Of a stretch of 64,000 nucleotides of DNA, positions 48,136 to 57,121 are shown piece after piece; position 1 is the stretch's first letter; every line of letters starts with the position of its first letter. The position numbers were made by a program, and so were the translations under genes. Below the pieces are notes generated by a model. That model did not search any database. It saw only the letters and a program-made list of their open reading frames with translations, and was not told where the DNA came from. The DNA comes from Kribbella steppae (GTDB taxonomy: Bacteria > Actinomycetota > Actinomycetes > Propionibacteriales > Kribbellaceae): contig NZ_SLWN01000004.1 in NCBI RefSeq assembly GCF_004342025.1, positions 434,001 through 498,000 on the forward strand, given 5' to 3'.

Positions 48136-51100
48136 ATGGTGAGCGAGACCCGGATCGAGACGACGGCCTACGGAGCGGCCGCGCTGGAGTGCCTGCGTGC
48201 CGTCATCGCGCGGCTCAAGGCCGACGATCCGATGAAGCCTGTCACCCTGCTCCTGCCGAACAACCTCTCCGGCGTCATTGCCCGCCGCCATCTCGCCCTG
48301 ACCGGGATCGCCGGGCTGTATCTGGGGACCTTGGGTCGCTTGGCGGAGCAGTTGGCTGCGGGTGCGCTGTCACCGCGGCGGCCGGCGACCCGGCCGATCG
48401 TGGCGGCGACCTGGCGGACGGCCTTGTCCAAAGCGCCCGGCATCTTCCAGGACGTCGCCGAGCACCCGTCCACCATCCAAGCGCTTGCCTCAGCCCACCG
48501 GGAGCTTCGCGACCTCACCGACCCCGCCCTCGAGCAGGTCGCCAACGCCTCCGCACTCGGCCCGGACATCGTCCGCCTGCACCGGTACGTCACGTCCGAG
48601 CTCGCGCCTGAGTGGTACGACGAGACCGACCTCCTCCGAGCCGCGTCGTCGCGCGTCACCGCCGACCCTGCTCTCGTAGCCGAGCTCGGCGCTCTCGTCC
48701 TCTACCTCCCGCAAGAGCTCACCCAGACCGAGGCCGCCTTCGTCGAGGCGCTCGGCAGCGCCGCGGCCGACCTCACGGTGATCGTCGGCCTGACCGACGT
48801 ACGTCGTGCCGACCGCGCCGTCCGCCGTTCCCTGGAACGGATCGGGATCGACCTACCACCGTCGATCGCGAAGAACTACCCGGTCGCGACCGAGGTCCTG
48901 AACGCATCCGACGCCGACGACGAGGTCCGCTGCGTCGTGCGCGATGTCGTCGCGTCCCTCGAGCGCACGCCGGCTCATCGCATCGCCGTCTTGTACTCGG
49001 CCACGACGCCATACGCACGACTCCTGCACGAGCACCTCGCCGCCGCCCGCATCGAGGTCAACGGTCCAGGGACCCGGCCGGTTCACGAACGCGCGATTGC
49101 CCGGACGCTGCTCGAGGTGCTCGCGCTCGTCGACCAGGATCTCCCCCGCGCCGACGTCTTCCGCGCGCTGGCGAACGCGCCGACCCGCGACTTCACCGGT
49201 GAGCGCATCCCGGTTCCACAGTGGGAGCGCATGTCTCGCGTCGCCGGTGTGGTTCGCGGTGACGACTGGGATTCGCGGCTGGCGCGGTACGCCGAGTCCG
49301 AGCGCCGTACCGCGAATCAGGAGGAAGCGGCCGAGGATCCACGGCCCGCAGCGATCCGGCGCGCGCAGTACAACGCGGCCAAGGCCGAGAGCCTGCATGC
49401 GTTCGCGTCGGAGCTTCGCCGCCGGTTGAACGCGATCGCCGTACTGGAGACGTGGTCCGAGCTGGCCGGCGGCGTGCTGCAGCTTTTCCACGATCTGCTG
49501 GGTGACTACTCGTCCCTGCCGATCGAGGAGCAGTACGCGGCGGTTGCGGTTGAGAGCTCGTTGAAGGGCCTGTCTACGTTGGACGAGCTCGGTACGCCGG
49601 CCAGCCTGACGGTGCTGCGCGACGTACTGGATCTCGAGCTGCAACAGTCGCTCCCCCGTGTCGGGACGTTCGGCACCGGCGTATTGGTGGCTCCGCTGTC
49701 GGCGAGTGTCGGGTTGTCGGCGGACATCGTGTACGTCGTGGGTCTGTCGGAGGATCTGTATCCGGGACGCGTGCACGAGGACGCGCTACTCCCCCATCGG
49801 GTTCGGGAGGCGGCTGCGCCCGAGTTGGCGTCGTTCCGGGATCGGCTGGACGAGAAGCAGCGGCATCTGCTGGCCGCGTTCTCGGCCGGGTCGCGGAAGG
49901 TGGTGGCGTCGTTCCCGCGGGGTGACCTGCGTCGATCGTCGCGGCGACTTCCGACCCGGTGGTTGCTGGGGACGCTTCGCTCGTTGACCGGCGATCACGC
50001 GCTCGCCGCGACGCAGTGGGACCAGGCCGAGTACGGCGACGGGCTGCTGACGTCGGCGTCGTACGCGGGATCGTTGACGACGGCAACCATGCCGGCGACC
50101 GAGCAGGAGTGGCAGGTCCGCGCGGTGTCGGCACGGCTGTGGCTGGACGACGCGGTCGTGGTTCGCGCGCGTGAGCTGCTGCGCGGCCGCGGGAGCAACG
50201 CGTTCACCCGCTTCGACGGGGATCTGTCCGGGGTGTCGGGGCTGCCGGAGTACGCGGTGGAGGATCGGATCGCGTCGCCGACGTCGCTGGAGGCGTATGC
50301 GACCTGCCCGCACGCGTACTTCGTCGAGCGGCTGCTTCAGGTGCAGCCGCTGGAGTCGCCCGAGGATCTGCTCGTCATCTCGCCGTTGCAGGTGGGGAAT
50401 CTGATCCACAACAGCCTGGACGCGTTCGTGTCGCGATTGGCCGGCTCGCTACCGGCGTACGGCGAGGCATGGTCGGCGGACCAGCGGTCGTTGCTGCTGG
50501 CAATCGGTGCGGATCTTGCAGCCCAGTTCGAGGCGGAAGGGCTGACCGGGCATCCACGGTTGTGGCAGCGGGAGCGGCTACGGATCCTCGGCGACCTGAT
50601 GGTGCTGCTGAACGACGACGACGGTTGGCGGGCTGACCGGGACGCGTCGGTGGTTGCTTCGGAGTTGCGGTTCGGGTTCGACGGTGAGCCGCCGGTCGAG
50701 ATCCCGGTGCCGTCGGGTCGCGTGCTGCTCCGCGGGAGCGCGGACAAGGTGGACCTCGGGCGGGACGGGACCATCTATGTCACGGACGTGAAGACGGGCG
50801 GCTTCTCGCGGTACGAGGCGATCGAGTCCGATCCGGTGGCCGGCGGGACGAAGCTGCAGCTGCCTGTCTACGCGTACGCCGCTCGCGCGCGGCTCGGTGA
50901 ACCGTCCACACCGGTCGAGGCGTCGTACTGGTTCGTCCGCAAGGGCGGGAAACGGATCCCGGTCCCGCTGACGCCCGAGGTCGAGGCCCGGTACGTCGAG
51001 ACGCTCGATGTGATCGTGTCGTCGATCGCGGCCGGGCACTTCCCACCCAAGGCGCCCGAGGTGCCGGACTTCCTGTGGGTGCAGTGCCCGTACTGCAACC

Positions 51101-51222
51101 CGGATGGGATCGGCCACAGTGAAGTGCGGGCGCGATGGGATCGGAAACGGCATGATCCGACACTTGCTCGCTTGGTCCGATTGATCGATCCCGCGGTGTT
51201 CGAGGAGACCGGCGATGAGTGA
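48136..51222 (+). CDS. AddB-like (RecB-family) exonuclease subunit
   Basis: 1028 residues from ATG 48136 (GTG 48139 and ATG 48127 are alternatives). The N-terminal two thirds resemble a helicase-like scaffold without an evident P-loop (TLLLPNNLSGVIARRHLAL). The C-terminus is a PD-(D/E)xK nuclease: SPTSLEAYATCPHAYFVERL, YVTDVKTGGFSRYEAIES (catalytic D and K), KLQLPVYAYAARARLG. CPYCNPDGIG near the end may help form an Fe-S site together with the earlier Cys. Its last 8 bases overlap the AddA-like gene, forming a two-subunit helicase-nuclease that resects double-strand breaks. Confidence 0.87.
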   Translation: MVSETRIETTAYGAAALECLRAVIARLKADDPMKPVTLLLPNNLSGVIARRHLALTGIAGLYLGTLGRLAEQLAAGALSPRRPATRPIVAATWRTALSKAPGIFQDVAEHPSTIQALASAHRELRDLTDPALEQVANASALGPDIVRLHRYVTSELAPEWYDETDLLRAASSRVTADPALVAELGALVLYLPQELTQTEAAFVEALGSAAADLTVIVGLTDVRRADRAVRRSLERIGIDLPPSIAKNYPVATEVLNASDADDEVRCVVRDVVASLERTPAHRIAVLYSATTPYARLLHEHLAAARIEVNGPGTRPVHERAIARTLLEVLALVDQDLPRADVFRALANAPTRDFTGERIPVPQWERMSRVAGVVRGDDWDSRLARYAESERRTANQEEAAEDPRPAAIRRAQYNAAKAESLHAFASELRRRLNAIAVLETWSELAGGVLQLFHDLLGDYSSLPIEEQYAAVAVESSLKGLSTLDELGTPASLTVLRDVLDLELQQSLPRVGTFGTGVLVAPLSASVGLSADIVYVVGLSEDLYPGRVHEDALLPHRVREAAAPELASFRDRLDEKQRHLLAAFSAGSRKVVASFPRGDLRRSSRRLPTRWLLGTLRSLTGDHALAATQWDQAEYGDGLLTSASYAGSLTTATMPATEQEWQVRAVSARLWLDDAVVVRARELLRGRGSNAFTRFDGDLSGVSGLPEYAVEDRIASPTSLEAYATCPHAYFVERLLQVQPLESPEDLLVISPLQVGNLIHNSLDAFVSRLAGSLPAYGEAWSADQRSLLLAIGADLAAQFEAEGLTGHPRLWQRERLRILGDLMVLLNDDDGWRADRDASVVASELRFGFDGEPPVEIPVPSGRVLLRGSADKVDLGRDGTIYVTDVKTGGFSRYEAIESDPVAGGTKLQLPVYAYAARARLGEPSTPVEASYWFVRKGGKRIPVPLTPEVEARYVETLDVIVSSIAAGHFPPKAPEVPDFLWVQCPYCNPDGIGHSEVRARWDRKRHDPTLARLVRLIDPAVFEETGDE

Positions 51223-54200
51223 GCAGTTGCTGGACGGGGCGGCTCGGGAGCGGATCCAGTCGGATACGTCGGCGACCCTGTTCGTCGAGGCCGGGGCCGG
51301 GTCGGGGAAGACGCATGCGCTCGTCGACCGGGTGACCACGTTGGTGCTGCGGGACGGCGTACCGCTGCGGACGATCGCGGCGGTGACCTTCACCGAGAAG
51401 GCCGGGGCGGAGCTGCGGGATCGGTTGCGGGTCGAGTTCGAGAAGGCGCGGAAGGGGCCGGCCAGTCGTCTGGCGGATGCAGCGTTGGACGACCTCGACT
51501 CGGCGTCGATCGGGACGTTGCATGCGTTCGCGCAGCAGCTCCTGCTCGCGCATCCGATCGAGGCCGGGTTGCCCCCGCTGATCGACGTACTGGATGAGGT
51601 CGGGTCGTCCGTAGCCTTCGAGGAACGCTGGTCCGAGTTGCAGCAGCAGTTGCTGGACGACGACTCGATCGCGGAGCCGTTGCTGCTTGCGATGGCGGTC
51701 GGGGTCGAGCTGAAGCATCTGCGGTCGCTGGCGCGCTTGTTCGGGAACGACTGGGACCTGATCTCCGAGCGTGTGCTGGTCGATCCGCCCGAGTTGGTGT
51801 CGATGCCGGATCTCAACGGGTTGGTCGCCGCGGCCGCGCAGATCGGCGGGGTGGCCGTTTCATGTGTGGATCCTGACGACCGACTGCTGCCGAAGGTGCA
51901 GCAGATCCGTGAGCTCGGGGTGATGCTGAACGCCGCGACCGACCAGGAGACGCAGCTGGCGATCCTGCAGACGTTGCGCGGGCTGAAGGTCGGCCGGATC
52001 GGCCGCAAGGAGAACTGGCCCGACATCAACAAAGTGCGCGGCGACTGCACCGAAGTGGTCGAGGTCGCCGGGTCGTTGGTCGAGCTGCTGCTGGATGCTT
52101 GCCTCCGGCATCTTTCGCATTGGATCGCGGAGCGGGTGCTGGAGTCGGCGGAGCTGCGGCGGGCCGAGGGGCGGTTGGAGTTCCACGATCTGCTGGTGCT
52201 GGCGCGGGATCTGCTGCGGCGGGATGCGTCTGTGCGGTCGGCGTTGCAGGAGCGGTTCGAGCGGTTGCTACTGGACGAGTTCCAGGACACCGATCCGATC
52301 CAGATCGAGCTGGCGGTGCGGATCGCGGGTGGTGCGGAGGCGGTCGCCGAGGACTGGCGTGAGGTGGTGGTGCCGGAGGGGCGGCTGTTCGTGGTCGGGG
52401 ACCCGAAACAGTCGATCTACCGGTTCCGGCGGGCGAACATCGCGACGTACCTGACGGCGCAGGACCTGCTCGGCGAGACGGTGGCCCTGACCACCAATTT
52501 CCGGACGGTGTCGCCGGTCCTGGACTGGATCAACACGGTGTTCGGGTCGCTGATCCAGGCCCAGGAGGCGGCCCAGCCGTCGTACCAGGCGCTGTCTCCT
52601 CACCGCAGTGGGCCGTCGTCTCGTCCGGCCCCGGTGGCGTCGCCTCCACCTGCCGACGTCAGCGGCGATCAGCTCTCACTGCTCGGCGATCTTGACGACT
52701 CGCCCGCCTCGCCCGACGGGGTTGGTGACCTGGCGACCGTCCTGCCCTTCCGGCGGAGCTCCGACGAGGCGCCGAGCGCGGATGCCCCTGATCTCGGTGA
52801 CTACGACGAGGCCATCTCGGGTCCCGCCGTCACCATCCTCGGCGCCGAGCCGCACGCCGATCTGCCTCGCGCGCAGGCGTCCGTCCTCCGCGAGCGCGAG
52901 GCCGGCGACGTCGCCGCCGTCGTCGAGCAGGCGTTGACCAACGGCTGGCTGGTGTACGACGACCGCACCCACCGCTGGCGTCCCGCGGAAGCCGGCGACA
53001 TCGCCGTACTGGTTCCAGCCCGTACGTCGCTGCCGTTCCTCGAGGACGCCCTGGATCGCGCAGACATCCCCTACCGTGCCGAGGCCAGCTCACTCGTCTA
53101 CCAGACCGCCGAAGTCCGCGACCTTCTCGCCTGTGCTCGCGCTCTCGGCGACCCGAGCGATCAGCTCGCGCTCGTCACCACGCTGCGCTCGCCGTTGTTC
53201 GGCTGTGGCGACGACGATCTCTATGTCTGGAAGCGATCCGGTGGCTCGTTCAACCTGACCGCGCCCATCCCCGACGGACTGTTGACCCACCCGGTCGGCG
53301 AGGCTCTCTCGTGGCTTTGGAGCACCTACAAGGCCGCGCGCTGGCTCACCCCGAGCGAAGTCCTGGCGAAGATCGTCGCCGACCGCCGCATGCTCGAGGT
53401 GGCTGCGATGGGGCCGCGGGCGCGGGATGCGTGGCGCCGGGTCCGGTTCGTGATCGATCAGGCGCGGGCATGGTCCGAGGTGGAGCACGGCGGCCTGCGT
53501 TCGTACCTCGCCTGGGCCGCGCACCAAGGTGAAGAGGCTTCACGGGTCGCGGAGGCGGTGTTGCCCGAGACTGACGCGGACGCCGTACGCGTGATGACGA
53601 TCCATGCCGCTAAGGGCCTGGAGTTCCCGATCGTGATCCTGTCCGGCATGACCGCCGCGCCGAACCGCCAACGCGGCGTCCAGGTGCTTTGGCCGCCGGA
53701 CGGCGGCTACGCGGTGAAGCTCAAGTCGTCGGTGCAGACCGAGGACTTCGATCTCGTCCAGCCGGTCGACGAGCAGATGGACGAGTACGAACGCCGCCGC
53801 CTGCTGTACGTCGCCGCCACCCGAGCGCGCGACCACCTGGTGGTCTCGCTGCACCGCTCCGGCAACCGGCGTCACTCCAGCAACGCCGAGCTCCTCGCCT
53901 CCGCCGGCGGTGTCGAGGCTCCGCACGCCACCCTGTTCGCCAGCCCGCCTCCGGTCGAGCGCGAGCCGCGCACGACGGCGGACATCACCCCGCCGATCGC
54001 CCGCTCCGACTGGGAATCCCGCATCGCCACAGCCCGGTCGGCGAGCCGTCGGCGCTCGGCCCAGAGCGCGTCCGGATTGGAAGGAACCGGCCCGGATGTC
54101 GCATTGACCGACGTCGATCCCGGCACCGCCAAGGCAGCCCGCGACCTCGAGCTCCCTCCCTGGTCGAAGGGCCGCTACGGCACCGCGATCGGCCGCGCAG

Positions 54201-54628
54201 TCCACGGCGTGATGCAGGTCGTCGATCTGTCGACCGGGGCAGGCCTCGAAGCCGCTGTGTCCGCGCAGTGCTTGGCCGAGGGCGTCCTCGAGTACACCGA
54301 TGTCGTCGCAGCGCTGGCTCGTGCCGCGCTCGCCTCCGAGGTGGTGAAGCGGGCCGCCGTACGCGAACACTGGCGTGAGTCGTACGTCGGCGCCGTACAG
54401 CCCGACGGCACGATCCTCGAAGGCTTCGTCGACCTCATCTACCGCGAGGACGACGGCCGTCTCGTCATCGTCGACTACAAGACGGACGCCGTCCCCGCGG
54501 CTGCGTTGGACAGCCGGGTCACGTACTACGCGCCCCAGCTCCAGGCCTACGCCACCACACTTCCGAACTCCGGGCCACCGGTTCTCCTCTTCCTGAACCC
54601 GGCGGGCGCGGTGGAACGCTCGCTCTAG
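51215..54628 (+). CDS. AddA-like UvrD-family helicase-nuclease
   Basis: 1137 residues from ATG 51215, inside the end of the AddB-like gene. The superfamily 1A helicase motifs are complete: Walker A EAGAGSGKT (about 25-33), TFTEKAGAELRDRL, Walker B LLDEFQDTD (about 352-360), GDPKQSIYRFRRANI, VMTIHAAKGLEFPIVIL and YVAATRARDHLVVS. The C-terminal nuclease has GTAIGRAVHGVMQ, EGFVDLIYRED and VIVDYKTD (about 1084-1091). It is the motor subunit that processes DNA ends for recombination. The stop shares CTAG with the convergent LysE gene. Confidence 0.93.
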   Translation: MSEQLLDGAARERIQSDTSATLFVEAGAGSGKTHALVDRVTTLVLRDGVPLRTIAAVTFTEKAGAELRDRLRVEFEKARKGPASRLADAALDDLDSASIGTLHAFAQQLLLAHPIEAGLPPLIDVLDEVGSSVAFEERWSELQQQLLDDDSIAEPLLLAMAVGVELKHLRSLARLFGNDWDLISERVLVDPPELVSMPDLNGLVAAAAQIGGVAVSCVDPDDRLLPKVQQIRELGVMLNAATDQETQLAILQTLRGLKVGRIGRKENWPDINKVRGDCTEVVEVAGSLVELLLDACLRHLSHWIAERVLESAELRRAEGRLEFHDLLVLARDLLRRDASVRSALQERFERLLLDEFQDTDPIQIELAVRIAGGAEAVAEDWREVVVPEGRLFVVGDPKQSIYRFRRANIATYLTAQDLLGETVALTTNFRTVSPVLDWINTVFGSLIQAQEAAQPSYQALSPHRSGPSSRPAPVASPPPADVSGDQLSLLGDLDDSPASPDGVGDLATVLPFRRSSDEAPSADAPDLGDYDEAISGPAVTILGAEPHADLPRAQASVLREREAGDVAAVVEQALTNGWLVYDDRTHRWRPAEAGDIAVLVPARTSLPFLEDALDRADIPYRAEASSLVYQTAEVRDLLACARALGDPSDQLALVTTLRSPLFGCGDDDLYVWKRSGGSFNLTAPIPDGLLTHPVGEALSWLWSTYKAARWLTPSEVLAKIVADRRMLEVAAMGPRARDAWRRVRFVIDQARAWSEVEHGGLRSYLAWAAHQGEEASRVAEAVLPETDADAVRVMTIHAAKGLEFPIVILSGMTAAPNRQRGVQVLWPPDGGYAVKLKSSVQTEDFDLVQPVDEQMDEYERRRLLYVAATRARDHLVVSLHRSGNRRHSSNAELLASAGGVEAPHATLFASPPPVEREPRTTADITPPIARSDWESRIATARSASRRRSAQSASGLEGTGPDVALTDVDPGTAKAARDLELPPWSKGRYGTAIGRAVHGVMQVVDLSTGAGLEAAVSAQCLAEGVLEYTDVVAALARAALASEVVKRAAVREHWRESYVGAVQPDGTILEGFVDLIYREDDGRLVIVDYKTDAVPAAALDSRVTYYAPQLQAYATTLPNSGPPVLLFLNPAGAVERSL

Positions 54629-55245
54629 GCAACCATCCGCACGGCCAGCACAACGATCACCACACTCGAACCGAGCGCAGTCAGCAACCGCCCGCGGTGA
54701 CCGGTCAACGCTCGCCCGAGCAACGCGCCACTGCCGGCGAGCAACAGTTGCCAGCTGGCCGACGCGACGAACGCGGCGATCACGAACACCGCGCGCTCAG
54801 CTGGGTTGCTGTTTGCTGAGCCACTGCCCAGAACGAGCGCCGCGAAGTAGATCATCGTCATCGGGCTCAGCAGGGTCATCCCGAGCATGCCGACGTACGC
54901 CTTCAACGCGCCGACCGGCAACTCCTGGGTGATCCCGGTCAGGCGATGCGCCCGATACCGCCGTACTGCCTTGATCCCACCGCTCGCCGCAAGCGCCAGC
55001 AGCACCGCGACCGAAACCCACCGCAGCGGTACGACGATCGGCGCGAGCAACGGCGCCAACGCAGACCCGGCAACCGCAGCCACCAACGCGTAGATCCCGT
55101 CCGCCGACGCGATCCCCAACGCGGCACAAGCCCCAACCCGCCACGAAGTCCGCGCAGTCAACGCCACCAGATAGGTCCCCACGGGCCCGACAGGTATGGC
55201 AATCCCATACCCAGCCAACAACCCGGCGACCAGCGCCCCGGTCAC
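54625..55245 (-). CDS. LysE-family amino-acid exporter
   Basis: 206 residues from GTG 55245, which overlaps the TGA of an upstream micro-ORF (GTGA); this coupling supports the start over a TTG at 55272. Six hydrophobic segments and AIPVGPVGTYLV near the N-terminus plus LSPMTMIYFAALVLG mid-way are typical of LysE/RhtB permeases. The exported solute is unknown. It is convergent with the AddA-like gene. Confidence 0.88.
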   Translation of the reverse strand: MTGALVAGLLAGYGIAIPVGPVGTYLVALTARTSWRVGACAALGIASADGIYALVAAVAGSALAPLLAPIVVPLRWVSVAVLLALAASGGIKAVRRYRAHRLTGITQELPVGALKAYVGMLGMTLLSPMTMIYFAALVLGSGSANSNPAERAVFVIAAFVASASWQLLLAGSGALLGRALTGHRGRLLTALGSSVVIVVLAVRMVA

Positions 55246-55349
55246 AACTGACCGAAGCTGGATCCTTCCCAACGACCACCCTGCTGCTGACCCCGAGCCG
55301 CCCAGTCGGCAACCCCGATCAACAGCAAAACCCCAATGGTCGTAGTCAT
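55242..55349 (-). CDS. Micro-ORF (35 aa) coupled to the LysE-type gene
   Basis: ATG 55349 opens a 35-codon frame starting MTTTIGVLLLIGVADWAARG and ending SSFGQL, with TGA sharing bases with the LysE GTG. The N-terminal half is hydrophobic, so it may be a one-span membrane peptide or a translated leader. The ribosome site is weak. Confidence 0.45.
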   Translation of the reverse strand: MTTTIGVLLLIGVADWAARGQQQGGRWEGSSFGQL

Positions 55350-55515
55350 AACTGCATCATGAGACTGCCTTCCTGGCTCCGGCAACCCATTTACATTCCT
55401 TTGCTGACAACAACAATCCAGCCGACCGCGACCAGCGGGGTGTTCACCACCCAGCCAGACCTGCCGTACCTCAATCACCCCACTGGCTCGGCTTCACCGC
55501 GCCTAGTATCTGCGC

Positions 55516-56133
55516 ATGGAGTCGACGCCGTACCGCCAGATCCGCGCTCTCTTCGACGACGAGACGGTGGCCGTCTACCAGGCGTACGCACCCGAGATCG
55601 CCGAACCAGCCCTCGCCGCCGGCACCTTCGTCCCACCCTTCGGCCTGAACCGGATGACCTGGATCAAGCCGTCGTTCCTCTGGATGGCGTACCGCTCAGG
55701 CTGGGGCACCAAACCGGGCCAGACCCGGGTACTGCGCATTCACCTCAAACGCACCGGCTTCGAATGGGCCCTTGCCCACAGCACCCTCTCCCACTACGAC
55801 CCCGCCCACCACGAGTCCGAAGAATCCTGGCGCACCGCCCTCGCGACCTCCCCGGTCCGCATCCAATGGGACCCCGAACAGACTCTCCACCTCCAACCCC
55901 AACCCAAGGTCCGCTCCATCCAGATCGGCCTCTCCCCCAAGGCCGTCCACCACTATGTCCACGACTGGATCACCTCCATCGAAGACGTCACCACCGCCAT
56001 GCACCACATTCACGACCTGTCCCAAACGAACCCGTCAGAAGCCCAAGCCGCCCTCCCCACCGAACGCCCGTACCCGCTTCCCCATGACCTAGCCACACAC
56101 ATAGCAGCCACCACCGATCCCCCACCGAACTGA
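55516..56133 (+). CDS. DUF4291 family protein
   Basis: 205 residues from ATG 55516. It carries the DUF4291 signature: YRQIRALFDDETVAVYQAY, then RMTWIKPSFLWMAYRSGWG and IQIGLSPKAVHHYVHDWI. No enzymatic function is established for the family. It is a single gene, with a long Pro/Thr-rich tail. Confidence 0.9.
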   Translation: MESTPYRQIRALFDDETVAVYQAYAPEIAEPALAAGTFVPPFGLNRMTWIKPSFLWMAYRSGWGTKPGQTRVLRIHLKRTGFEWALAHSTLSHYDPAHHESEESWRTALATSPVRIQWDPEQTLHLQPQPKVRSIQIGLSPKAVHHYVHDWITSIEDVTTAMHHIHDLSQTNPSEAQAALPTERPYPLPHDLATHIAATTDPPPN

Positions 56134-56218
56134 TCGATCAGGAATCGAGAAGCACCCACGGACGCCCACTCGTAGCGTTACCACCACAGACACCAAGTCG
56201 AACCAAGTGGAGGTAGCC

Positions 56219-56698
56219 ATGACTCAGAGCCAGCAGACAACCAAGCGCAAGCCCGGTACGCCCGGCACGTTCTCGCGGTGGATCCAGCGGACCATGAACG
56301 CCCGTACCAGCCGCAAGATCCACGCCGGCCGCGACAAGTTCATGGGCATGGACGTACTCGTCCTCAACACCCTCGGCCGCCGCAGCGGCGAACCCCGCGA
56401 AACCCCGCTGGCCTGGTTCCCCGACGGCGCGAACGCCTGGCTCATCGTCGCCTCCGGTGGCGGAAGCCAGCACCCCGACTGGCACGCCAACCTGATGGCC
56501 CACCCCACCAACGCCTCAATCGCCCTCCCCGGCCGTGACCCCCTCCCTGTCACGCCCCACACCCTCGAAGGCCCAACCCGCGACCAGGCCTGGCAATCCA
56601 TCACCACCGCCCAACCCCGCCTAGCCAAATACCAATCCAAGTCCGACCGCCAATACCCGATCATCCGCCTAACTCCCGCTGACACCCACCAGCCGTGA
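56219..56698 (+). CDS. Deazaflavin (F420)-dependent nitroreductase-family protein
   Basis: 159 residues from ATG 56219, with GTGGAGG upstream. The family motif is visible as VLVLNTLGRRSGEPRETPLA and IVASGGGSQHPDWHANLMAH, as in Ddn-like split beta-barrel proteins of F420-using actinobacteria. It is likely to reduce quinones or similar compounds with F420H2; the natural substrate is unknown. The N-terminus (TTKRKPGTPGTFSRWIQRTM) is amphipathic and may touch the membrane. Confidence 0.9.
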   Translation: MTQSQQTTKRKPGTPGTFSRWIQRTMNARTSRKIHAGRDKFMGMDVLVLNTLGRRSGEPRETPLAWFPDGANAWLIVASGGGSQHPDWHANLMAHPTNASIALPGRDPLPVTPHTLEGPTRDQAWQSITTAQPRLAKYQSKSDRQYPIIRLTPADTHQP

Positions 56699-57121
56699 GC
56701 CACCCCCAAGCCACCTCCCCCGCCGACGACCCGCCGGACAAAGTTGCCTCACACAAGTAGACGCCCAGACGAAGGCAACCAGCCAACCTCGTCGTCGACA
56801 CACCGCCCCCGGGCGGAGGTGACTCTCGACCCTGCAAGCCACGGTCGCAGGCCGGCAGCGACGGCGCAGATCCGAAGCTCGACTGGCAGGTCGGTGCAGT
56901 ACGGCGCGGGCCGCATGTTCGCTCACGTTCTGAACCAAGCGGAAGTCCGCATCTCGGTGGTCGAGGTAGGGGAGGAAAGGCCTGGCCAGGCCGCCGATGC
57001 GCGCGCATCTTGAGAACCCCGAGGGTGGAGAGCTTTGGCTGGCGGTGATTGTCAATCTCCCTCCTGAGCGACGTCAGCGCGAGACCGCTATCGTTTGTTC
57101 TTCAAGCACTCAGGGGGCGGC
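56699..57121. other. 420-base gap; possible decayed coding sequence
   Basis: No credible gene. A minus-strand stretch at about 56880-57010 reads FLPYLDHRDADFRLVQNVSE in a frame soon interrupted by poor codon use, so it may be a relic of an unidentified gene. The gap separates the F420-type protein gene from the Gabija-like pair, and CAGGGGGCGGC at its end is the ribosome site of the first defence gene. Confidence 0.35.
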
